64,000 nucleotides of DNA, taken from contig KV748203.1 in assembly GCA_001692895.1 (NCBI GenBank), positions 2,138,330 through 2,202,329 on the forward strand. The letters are read 5' to 3'. Numbering within the stretch: the stretch's first letter is position 1; each line of letters starts with the position of its first letter. The position numbers were made by a program, and so were the translations under genes. This stretch comes from Cenococcum geophilum 1.58. Its lineage: Eukaryota > Ascomycota > Dothideomycetes > Gloniales > Gloniaceae. The notes under the pieces were generated by a model. The model saw only the letters and a program-made list of their open reading frames with translations, made no database searches and was not told where the DNA came from. Shown piece by piece: positions 48,544 to 57,155 of the stretch.

Positions 48544-48834
48544 AACTAGAGACTAACCATAAGATAGCAATTTAACGGCAATCTGCTGTATTCTACTATA
48601 TTCCGCTAAGTTCTGCTAAATCCTACTAAGTTTTACTAGGACTATTACCTAAATCCTATTTTACTTTATATACATATTAATTAAGCAACTAAGCTAATAA
48701 TATATACCCTTTCCTTCCGTTTTCTTACCTTCTTTTTTTATATAACGTTTTAACCTTATTATATAGTTTATATATATAGCTTAATAATATCTACCTTACT
48801 ACATATTATTGTCGCTTATACTTACTCCGTAACA
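48544..48834 (+). repeat. Gy-B1 3' LTR, right piece
   Basis: Resumes the LTR left at 16320, from ...AACTAGAGACTAACC to CTTACTCCGTAACA. The two pieces total about 349 bp, near the 358 bp of the intact Gy-B2 LTR. Confidence 0.85.
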
Positions 48835-49242
48835 AAAATAAACTAATTAGAAAATCTAAGCTAATACAAATATCTAATTAAATCTAGTTATAAATATAGG
48901 CGACCTTAGTAAAGGACCCTACCGTATTAAGGGATAACCTCCTTAATAAGAAAAAGAAGTAGCTTATCCTCTATAACGGTATCGCTATTATAGTACTACT
49001 TCTATTTATAAAAGGCCTAGAGCCGGATAACGCGTTAACTATAGGGCGCAACGCTTTTAGGGGGGTAATTATATCCTTCTTACCTTAAACTCTCTCTGCT
49101 TTAGACTATACGTTAAAGACCCTAGCGGCATACGTAAGGACAAGGACATGCTACGCGTTAGCGCGTAGTTCGGCATTATTGGCAATATTAATCTTTACGC
49201 GGTTAGTTAGCGCCATTTTATATAATAGGTATAATAGCAGAC
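48835..49242. other. Degenerate boundary sequence, no gene recognised
   Basis: AT-rich at first, then mixed composition with stops in every frame. It marks the transition from the repeat nest to the gene island. I recognise no family. Confidence 0.4.
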
Positions 49243-49824
49243 GTGCTGTCGCAATTGAGGATTAGGCAGGACTTTTTATATATATATACTTGGGGCCCTA
49301 ATGGCCCTAATTACTGTGTGGTTAGCGTCGATCAGTGGCTCAATCAGCGGGTGGTCTTTGGTACGCGTATATCCACAGCTTGGCGCTGGTGGCGCTGTGG
49401 AGATACTCGAGTATGTGCCAGGTGGCTGGCCGAACACGTGATTTTTTGGCTGACCGACGATCAGCCGAACTTCGAACGATCCACTGGGGGTCTGATTTGT
49501 GAGATAACATAAATTGGAGCCTTCGTACAGAGTAGATCGTTGGCGTGCACGGACGGACTGCTCCTTGTTAAACATGTTCATCCAATCGACTTTCGTCGCA
49601 GATTACGGGTGATGGCGTACCCCTGCTTCATCAGACCAACCGCGCGAGAAAAGGCCCGGGTGTGGCTATGCACCATGAATAGCTCATGCCTGCTCCCACC
49701 GTCAGCTGTTGTCATTTCAGCTTGACCGGGTACAAAGGCTTCACCATTTCTATCGAAACACTCCTCCCCTGCTTTCCTACATCGCAATCCTACATTTGAA
49801 CTGCATTCTTGCCTCTAGCACATT
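49243..49824. other. Non-repetitive region upstream of the vWA gene, no supported gene
   Basis: Balanced composition, little RIP signature. It holds overlapping open frames of 60-100 residues on both strands (for example 49276-49581 minus and 49243-49512 plus) without recognisable motifs. It probably includes the promoter of the downstream gene. Confidence 0.35.
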
Positions 49825-50136
49825 ATGGGAGTAAGTTTTCCTTCCAGTCCGCTCTGCCACACGATTGCCCCTCCATACCCCGCAGCAGCGTCATTGGAAC
49901 CGGTGGGCTGACTTTGTACCGTTCAGCTCGCATCAAAGCTCGCCGCAACCCAAGGAGGAGCCCCGCCGCAAGGTGGTTACCCTCCCCAAGGGCCGCCAGG
50001 ACAGCAAGGCGGATATGTAAGTCGCAATGCCCCATGATGGTTGCCTTCGTTGTACGCTGATGCGGACTAGCCTGGTCAACCACAATATCAAGCCTACCCA
50101 GGTGGGGCGGCTGCCCGTTCTGTAAGCGTTCCGTAA
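49825..50136 (+). other. Possible upstream exons rich in G-Y-P-Q repeats
   Basis: Two stretches translate to the same low-complexity type as the vWA protein tails. 49927-50016 gives [20 protein letters not shown]-like sequence ending at a GTAAGT donor (50017). 50071-50121, after a GACTAG acceptor, gives PGQPQYQAYPGG. A preceding TTCAG acceptor (49926) and an ATGGGA|GTAAGT (49825-49836) would complete a spliced reading. The frame could splice from a GTAAGC donor at 50122 to a CAG acceptor ending at 50306 and join the vWA protein in phase. Otherwise it ends in TAA at 50134-50136 as a tiny separate or relic gene. The two cannot be told apart here. Confidence 0.4.
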
Positions 50137-50288
50137 ACTTTTCTTTCATCCCATCTCGCTTGTTCTGCATCGTCATTACCCTGCAATCACGGCATGACTC
50201 CTAAAGGCAAACAACATTGATCCTCGTAACTACTTGGACCCTCGTACTCGCTCGAACACCTACTGCACCATACACTACACTCAGCTCG

Positions 50289-52189
50289 ATGGCGGGCGGA
50301 CACCAGGCTTACCAGCCATATCCGGGCAACTTCGCACCTAACCAGAGTCAGAGCCAGAGCCACAGCCCATATCCAGCTTCATCTCCGCAACCAGGGTATG
50401 GCTCTCAGGCGCCGCCATACTCTTCATCTTCGCAGCCGCCGTATGGTCAGAATCAATATGGTTCGCAATCGTCATACCCTCAGTCGAATTACAACCGTCC
50501 GCCACCGCCTCCTCCGCCACAGTCTGGCGGATATCGGCCACAACCTATGCCTGGCCAATATTCGCAGCCATACCAGCAACAACCGCCGTACGGAGGCCAA
50601 CCTCCTTACGGACAAGGACCGGGATTTGGATATGTTCGTGATGCAGACCTGAGTGGATTGATTACAATACAATGGACAACAGCTAATGGAGCATTCTTGT
50701 TCTAGGGTCAGCCAGGCCCACCGGGTCAGTATCCTCAACAAGGCGGTTATCCACCACAAGGGCAATACGGTGGTGCTCCCCCTCAGCCAGCAGGTCCTGG
50801 CGAAATAGCAGCCTATAAGCAGACCTTACAAACCACCATTCAACAAAAGAATCTTCAAAGCTTTTACCCACCCGGCAGCCCAATCTTGGATCAAATTGCA
50901 AACCGCGCAGCGACCCAGGTCGGTCAATTGTGCGCGAAATGGGGCGTTCCGAAGGAAATTGCAAACGATATTGTTAGCCTCGGCCTCTTCGATGTTTGGC
51001 TTTATATTGGTAAGTGGATCCACATAAAGGGAATTTATTTTTTGACATAGAGGAATACCCCAGCTAGGCCATAGCGGCTGATGTCTTTCAGATGATAGTG
51101 GATCCATGCAGTTCGAGGAGAAAGGCGAGCGTATCAAGGATCTCCGAGTTATCTTGGAAAGAGTTGCTTATGCCGCCACTCTTTTTGACGATGACGGCGT
51201 CAATATTCGCTTTATGAACTGTCAGCCTCCACCAAATTACTGCGATGGTGTTAGGAATGAGCAACAGATTGACCAGCTTATGTCCCAAGTGCAATTCAAA
51301 GGACTGACTCCCATGGGTACCGAGTTGAAGAAGAAAGTACTTAACACGATCTTGGATCAAGCTAGGGCCAACCAACTACGCAAACCTGTTCTTGTGATCA
51401 CTATAACCGACGGACAACCTGCTGGCGAGCCAGCAAATGCGGTTTTTGAGGCGATCAAGACTACCTCTACCGAGCTTTCAAGGACTCGGTATGGAGCTAG
51501 TGCCATTAATTTCCAGTTTGCTCAGGTTGGAAATGATGAGAAGGCACGCGAATTCCTTGGTCAATTGGATTCGGACCCAATGGTTGGAAATTTGGTCGAT
51601 TGCACTTCTAGTATGTACCCTTCATCACAACATTTCCGAATGATCGACCCCATTGTTCGGATATCTCTAACTCCCATCAGACTTTGAAAATGAGCAAGTC
51701 GAAATGTCTCGTGCAAATCCTCCGGTCGATTTGACACCGGATCTCTGGGTTAGTTCCATCTCCTGAATCTCTCAGACATAAATACTTATACTCTTCTAGA
51801 TTATCAAACTTCTCATGGGAGCTATCGATCCATCTTATGACCGCAAAGATGAGAAGACGAACGCTCCTCAACCAGGCTACGGTGCTCCCGGCCAATATGG
51901 TGCCCCTCCACCAGGCCAATACGGCCAGCCTCCTCAAGGGCAATACGGTCAGCCGCCACCAGGCCAATATGGTCAACCACCTCAAGGCCAATACGGCCAG
52001 CCTGGCCAGCCTCCGCAAGGATATGGACAGCAGCCTGGCGGCTACACTCCGCAACAGGGCTACGGTCAACAGCCCCAGCAAGGATATGGGCAGCGCCCAC
52101 CGCAGCAGGGCGGGTATCCGCCTCAGCAGGGAGGATATCCGCCACAGCAGAGTGGATATGGGCAGCAGCATCCTCCAAAACCGTACTAG
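50289..52189 (+). CDS. von Willebrand factor A-domain protein with Q/P/G/Y-rich tails, five exons
   Basis: Exons 50289-50633, 50706-51009, 51092-51610, 51681-51748 and 51800-52189 give 541 residues. All introns (51-82 bp) are GT/AG and keep phase. The N-terminal ~150 residues are low complexity (Gln, Pro, Gly, Tyr, Ser). A conserved helical region follows ([17 protein letters not shown], then [20 protein letters not shown]). The vWA domain starts at about residue 212. Its metal-binding (MIDAS) motif DDSGS is at residues 217-221, with Thr in LTPMGT (289-293) and Asp in ITDGQP (about 323). The tail repeats GQYGQPP units. vWA domains bind ligands through a divalent metal, but the cellular role of this fungal family is unknown to me. 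It looks intact. The ATG at 50289 is the first good start, though upstream exons may extend it. Confidence 0.88.
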
Positions 52190-52878
52190 GCGGAAAGAAA
52201 GGTAGTATTCTCGGTATCGCGACGTTATGATTCGACGCTATTTTCATTTCTGCCGTTATTTTTAGTCCTTGTTGAAAGTTTCCCGTCGTGATCGGATTTT
52301 GTCAACGCTAGTAAGAGAAAAAATGGATTCTCCGTACGTGTGCAATTGCATGTAGCGTTATTTCAAAAACGGCCACGACGTGCTCCATAGTTTAAAACTC
52401 CCAACGATGAGGTTTGTGTAAGAGTGTGACACTCCAATTTTAGTAGTTGTACACAGCGCTTCATTCGTGGACATAAGTAAGATTATAAAGTGCCTTCTGG
52501 ACTGCCCGCAGGTATATTATAATAGACCAAAATGGTACGGGAGTCGGTCTTAACTGAAATTGTCTAAATATCAATTGTGGAATTTGTGTTGATACAATGT
52601 GCTCATCAGGTGGGTTGAGAGCAGTAGCTCGCCTGTACCTGCCAAAATAGCTCTGGGTTTTCTCCATGCCGAACCTCGACTTCGACCACCACCAACAATC
52701 CTCCGGAACATCTCCACTATTATGGCTTGGAGAATTCTTCTTAATCCTGTTCCAGGCGCCTGTTTTCACTTCTTCAACCCGCCGTGATCTAAATTGATCT
52801 ATCTACTGCCGAATTGAACCTTCACCACAAGCGAACTCAGCTCTACATCAGCTCACCTAACCTCACCAGATCCTCAAG
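52190..52878. other. Intergenic region between the vWA and GNAT genes
   Basis: Should hold the 3' end of the vWA transcript and the promoter of the acetyltransferase. A 102-residue minus-strand open frame (52461-52769) has no recognisable motif or neighbouring exon signals, and I do not call it a gene. Confidence 0.5.
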
Positions 52879-53750
52879 ATGCCAATCGAAGTCACCCGCA
52901 TGACCGAGGCCGACATAGACGGTGCAATCGACACAATCCAACAGGCCTTCGCCGACGACCCCTACAGTAAATGGGTGTACCCTGACCGGTCAAAGGTACG
53001 TCTCGCCTTCCCCCCAAAACCCAACCCCCACACTCCTTCATCGCTCCTACAACCCCACAAACCAACAAACCCCCCAGCGCCTCACTAACACCTCCCCCGC
53101 AGTTCTCCCCTGCCCGCAACCGCGTCTCCCTTAGCCTGCGCTGCCGCTGGGGCATCGCGCACGGCCTCTTCTACGTCGCGCGCGACCCCGCCCACCCCTC
53201 CAAAATCCTCGGCACCGCCATGTNGCTGCCGCCGCGCCCTCCCTCGCAGCCGCAGTCCTGGTCGCTGTACCTGAGCTCCTGGACGCTGTGGCTGGCGCAG
53301 CTCCGCATGAACCTGTGGTACGGGCGCGGCGGGCTCAGCACCGCACGCTACTGGGTCTGGAAGGCGTCGCAGGCGGCTGCGCAGGCCGAGCTGTGGACTA
53401 GCGACCGGGGGTACTATTTCTGCAATATCGTGACGGTGCTGCCCGAGGCGCAGGGGCGGGGTGTTGGGAGGGCGCTGATGGAGGTCGTTTTGGAGGGGGC
53501 GGATAGGGAGGGCGTGTGCTGTTATCTGGAGAGTAGTCGGAAGGATCCGAATGTCAAGATTTATGAGCGGTTTGGGTTTAGGTTGGTGCGCGAGATGGAG
53601 TGTAAGGAGGGGGAGGAGGAGAGCGGGAGGGTTATGCTGTTTTGTATGATTAGGGAGCCAGGGGCGACGAGGGTGGGAGAACAGCAGAGGGGAGATGAGG
53701 GGAGGGAGGGTGCGAATCAACTTGCGGAAGGGCGTATGGAGGCGTTGTAA
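52879..53750 (+). CDS. GNAT-family N-acetyltransferase, two exons
   Basis: Exons 52879-52995 and 53103-53750 encode 254 residues. The 107-bp intron has GTACGT at the donor, CTAAC near 53085 and CAG at the acceptor, and is in phase 0. The N terminus IEVTRMTEADIDGAIDTIQQAF is the usual opening of fungal GNATs. Acetyl-CoA-binding motif A, VTVLPEAQGRGVGRAL, spans about residues 149-164, followed by motif B (KDPNVKIYERFGFRLV). The substrate cannot be predicted. It probably acts in the cytosol, since no signal or membrane segment is visible. An undetermined base at 53224 leaves residue 80 open (TNG, probably Trp). The coding GC is high and RIP marks are absent, so it appears functional. Confidence 0.9.
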
Positions 53751-54043
53751 TTTTTGAGTACGTCGAGCTGAAAAGATATGAGAGATGAAGCAGGTAAGTG
53801 TGGTAATGGACCGATTTCTAAGAACGCGTCCGAGTACGGCAAATCATCAGGATCTCACTATACTGCCTCTTTTTTCCGGGTCTATTTTGTGTGGGTATTG
53901 AAAAATTAATGAGGCCAGAGCGTAAAAATATCAGGTGAAAATTGGTTATAATCTTTTTCTTTTTCTTCGCCGCGCTATGCTATTCGTCTGTCCTATCAGA
54001 TCGTGTCGGCTCCCCTATCAATTTCTTGCTAAATCAGAATTAA
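53751..54043. other. Intergenic region after the GNAT gene
   Basis: No frame or motif recognised. The 5' part of the dehydrogenase fragment downstream is not found here. Confidence 0.5.
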
Positions 54044-54397
54044 TTCTTTGGGATAATCTATAAGTCTTCAATAGCCAAACCAGAAGAAGAAATAAAACAC
54101 GAGGGTTCCTCGCGTAACCACCGCTCTCTGACAGCTCAAATTGCCGGTCATGGGGCTCACATTAAACATGTTTGGGTGCTCCCTGCACCAATCACTTTGA
54201 CGTTGGCCAACATATTGGAATGGGCTTTCCGGCTCCTCACTTTGGGAAACAAGAGACCGCAACTGCTTGGCAAGCAGCAGGTTGAGTATTCATGCTTCAC
54301 GCATACCTACAATATATCTAAGTTGAAAGAAAGGCTCGGCTATCGGCCAAAGCACGATTTTTACGGGGTTCTGAGGAAAGCCGTAGCTAGAAACTAA
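54044..54397 (+). pseudogene. 3-beta-hydroxysteroid dehydrogenase-like C-terminal fragment
   Basis: The frame opens after a stop at 54041-54043 and ends in TAA at 54395-54397. From about 54155 it translates to IKHVWVLPAPITLTLANILE, then WAFRLLTLGN, VEYSCFTHTYNISKLKERLG and YRPKHDFYGVL. This is the typical C-terminal end of the 3-beta-HSD/sterol-4-carboxylate dehydrogenase family of short-chain NAD(P)-dependent oxidoreductases. The nucleotide-binding Rossmann half and the catalytic YxxxK are missing, and the first ~35 codons do not resemble the family. The family oxidises 3-beta-hydroxyl groups of sterols and triterpenoids. It is a 5'-truncated remnant, converging with the P450 fragment 155 bp away. 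Confidence 0.75.
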
Positions 54398-54552
54398 AAA
54401 AGCATTAGATATCGATGGCAATATATGTTTGGCAATATGTCATTACAAAACCACTCCGATCTTATAGAGAAGCAAACGGTACAATACTGAAGAGGAATAA
54501 TATGGGTGATAAAATGCAGTCCTCTGCCCTCCATTCAATTGGTATCGCTGCA

Positions 54553-55028
54553 TCATCCGTCTAACTGTGGCTTGACATATAATGCAATATTTGCTTTAGG
54601 TATGATTGCCGAACACCATCGGATCGACCTCGAACCGTTGATGCCCTGTAGTTGACAGTCGTAGTTCAGAAGCATATGAGCTATGACAACTTTTAGAACC
54701 AATGTTGCATAGAACCTTCCGAGGCTATTGGAAATGAATACATTAGCACTCGCAAGAGTGAAAAGTTATAATCGGGATCCTGCTTACCATAGGATCCTGC
54801 CTGCTCCCCAGACAAGCCACCCATCGGATGCGTCAGTCGACTTGGAGTCCCCTTGTGGTGCTATTGAGCATTCGAGATTCGGCTTGAGAAAACGAAACCC
54901 ATCAAAATGCAATGCGTTCTCAAAATACTGGTCATCATGCATCATCGACCGATAAGGAACACACACCCAGTCACCTTTCGGGATTCGCAGGCCGTCAGGG
55001 GTCTCAATGATATTTATATCCATTGCTT
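54553..55028 (-). pseudogene. Cytochrome P450 C-terminal fragment, two exons
   Basis: Minus-strand exons 55028-54788 and 54724-54553 are joined over a 63-bp intron (GTAAGC...AATAG, GCTAATG branch site). The first holds DGLRIPKGDWVCVPYRSMMH and LHFDGFRF, then WLVWGAGRIL. Splicing creates the haem-ligand Cys as TG|C, giving WGAGRIL-C-LGRFYA, where Pro of the usual C-P-G is Leu. The second exon ends with SIRWCSAIIPKANIALYVKP and TGA at 54555-54553, a normal P450 terminus. About 130 residues remain of an expected ~500. The ExxR helix and everything upstream are missing beyond an AG at 55029-55030. Fungal P450s are membrane-bound monooxygenases. No function for this one can be assigned. Confidence 0.82.
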
Positions 55029-55052
55029 CTAAACGATATATTCATTCATAAG

Positions 55053-55237
55053 TGTCGACCAAATCGGACTTGCTTACTATTTTCAGCTGCTTACTTTTGT
55101 ATATCTTACCACTTAGCTACTTACCCTTATAAGTCTTACCACCTGTCTTAGTTGTATATACCTACCTTATGTATATATAGAGACCCTAGAGCCACATTTA
55201 ATAGACAGAGTTCTTATTCCCAATCGTCCGTTTAACA
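55053..55237. mobile_element. Solo LTR, 185 bp, 5-bp target duplication
   Basis: It begins TGTCGACCAAATCGG and ends CGTCCGTTTAACA. ATAAG flanks both sides (55048-55052 and 55238-55242). A TATATATAG motif near 55173 and the TG/CA ends suit a copia- or gypsy-type LTR. No internal domain is adjacent. It lies 25 bp beyond the P450 fragment, in what would be the upstream part of that gene. Confidence 0.82.
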
Positions 55238-55242
55238 ATAAG

Positions 55243-56732
55243 CAATAATAACGATTGGATTTTTTAAGATCCTTATAAATGAATATCCATAAGCTTATGA
55301 ATATATATAGGAAAGGTGAAGCCTTGTGGTGTAGTAAAAGGATGCTAAGGTATATACGCAGTATCAATCGTACGCTGGAGGAGAGAACAGCTGGTGAGGA
55401 ATAAGGGGGGGGTGAGGGCCTCTGGGAAGCCGTCGACCTCGATAAATAACTTATTAACCAATAAAATATGTCCTATTTGGCTTCGCCAGAAGGATCGGTC
55501 TTTTTGGGCCAATTGGGCGTCGATATAACTACAACACCATGCTAAGACTAGTGATGTAGTCTATATAAGCTATATCGCGAATATCTATTCATATCGCGAT
55601 ATTTTGGTTTCCTTAATCATAACGATTGATATTTGGTCAAAATATCAATCCATTCATTACTGGGACTGCTGTTTCGAGTCGTTGGGTGACCAACGGAAGC
55701 AGAAATTTGTGCATCCTTGTGGAAGAGCTGTCTTTGTGTTGCAAGGCCTGCAAAAAACCTAAACGAAACACAAGTTTCAAACACTTGTACGGTTATTAAG
55801 TGGAATTATTCTCTCTATAAGATCCTTAAATTCCTTTATATGACTAGCAGAACTATAGATATATATAATATTATTATAAAGCTTACCAAGTGGTCTTATA
55901 ACCTAAAAGGTTGCCTATTTCTCCTCTTTATCTTTTACTTCCCCTTTTCCTTCCTATTTATTATACAACTTAAATTACTCTATTTTAATTTAACTACAAA
56001 ATAGAAAGGCTTATACGGCTAAGTTAATAATATAACCAGTACAGCGGATCCGCCGATACGTGAAATCCTATTTAATCTTCTCCTCTTCTAAGAGATAGGC
56101 TTCTATTTTGCGATAAAGGGTATTATTTAAACTAGCATTATTATAAATAATAGACCTAAGCTTTTGTATAATACCGTAGTCCTTAAAAGCTAGGAGAAGA
56201 GTAGCGAATTACTTATCTCTATTATAATTTGCTACCGTATAAAGGTGTCGACCTAAAAATGAGGTCTAAAAATGAGGACTTGTATAAAGAATGATCTATA
56301 AAGAAATAGAGGCTATATATATGGGGGGAGCGGGGTACAGATAACTGAGACAGATATTAGGCAACTAAGACAGTATTAGGTAACTAAGATACCCAGACTC
56401 CGTTTGACAAAAGGGTAAGGAGGGCCTTTAATTGCTTCTCCTAACCCTAATTAATAAAGTAGGCGCAGATCCCTAGAAGAAGGAGTCTATTTAGGGAGGT
56501 CTAGATATTAAGTAATAGATAAATACTTAATATTACCAACTAAAGTTTCTTTTATATAATATCTTTATAAGCTTACCAGGATAGTTTAATCTTTTTATAA
56601 TTTAAGAGTGTGCTATTATAAGAAAGTTAAATAATTCTAGATTAAGAACTTAGTAAAAAGTATAAAATTTAGGCTATTTAATAATACGGAATGGAATGTT
56701 TTATATAATAATTAATAAGATTAAAGCCTTAT
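55243..56732. other. Degenerate AT-rich region, no gene recognised
   Basis: Mixed sequence: 55243-55740 has fairly balanced stretches (for example 55370-55560), while 55790-56732 becomes progressively AT-rich with stops in all frames. Short open frames (55717-56004) have no motifs. Probably old repeat remnants and intergenic DNA. Nothing nameable. Confidence 0.4.
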
Positions 56733-57155
56733 TGTTACGGACGCTTTAAGTACAATATTACGACTACTTGGAGAAGAGTTAGAAGAAGCTAGTTAGTTAA
56801 TTCAAGCACGGTCTAAAATAGAGCCAGTAGAACTATGTGATAAGGAATAGTAACCAAGGTTATATAACATTATACGCAGTATACGCAGTGTATAAAGGGG
56901 ACGTACGTATAACATGTATAACACGTACATCACGTATAAGAAGGATTTCATAAGAGTACGGTTGTGTATTTAAGGACCCTTAGTCCCTACCTAGATAGTT
57001 CCTTTCTTATAGTAATTCTTAGAATATAATTAGAGTTAATCTATTAGGCAACCACTCCACCAGTTATTATTACATTATTAACTTTAACTTATATTACCTA
57101 TATACCTAGCCCATTAACGAGCCTACCGTAGTACTTCCTATAAGGTTCCGTTATA
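56733..57155 (+). repeat. Gy-A4 5' LTR (variant 2)
   Basis: A 423-bp LTR starting TGTTACGGACGCTTTAAGTA and ending GGTTCCGTTATA. It matches 10-430. Internal gag sequence follows directly. Confidence 0.85.

Noticed and set aside
49276-49581. 101-codon minus-strand and 89-codon plus-strand frames upstream of the vWA gene
   Set aside because: They overlap each other on opposite strands and show no recognisable family.
50338-52247. Several open frames of 60-164 codons antisense or out of frame to the vWA gene
   Set aside because: They arise from the low-complexity GQYGQPP-type repeat sequence. The spliced plus-strand frame carries the conserved vWA motifs.
52461-52769. 102-codon minus-strand open frame between the two intact genes
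   Set aside because: No motif, no splice context, and overlaps probable untranslated and promoter sequence.
55551-55667. Possible hAT-type MITE with TAGTGATG and CATTACTG ends
   Set aside because: The ends match over only a few bases and no 8-bp duplication is visible.
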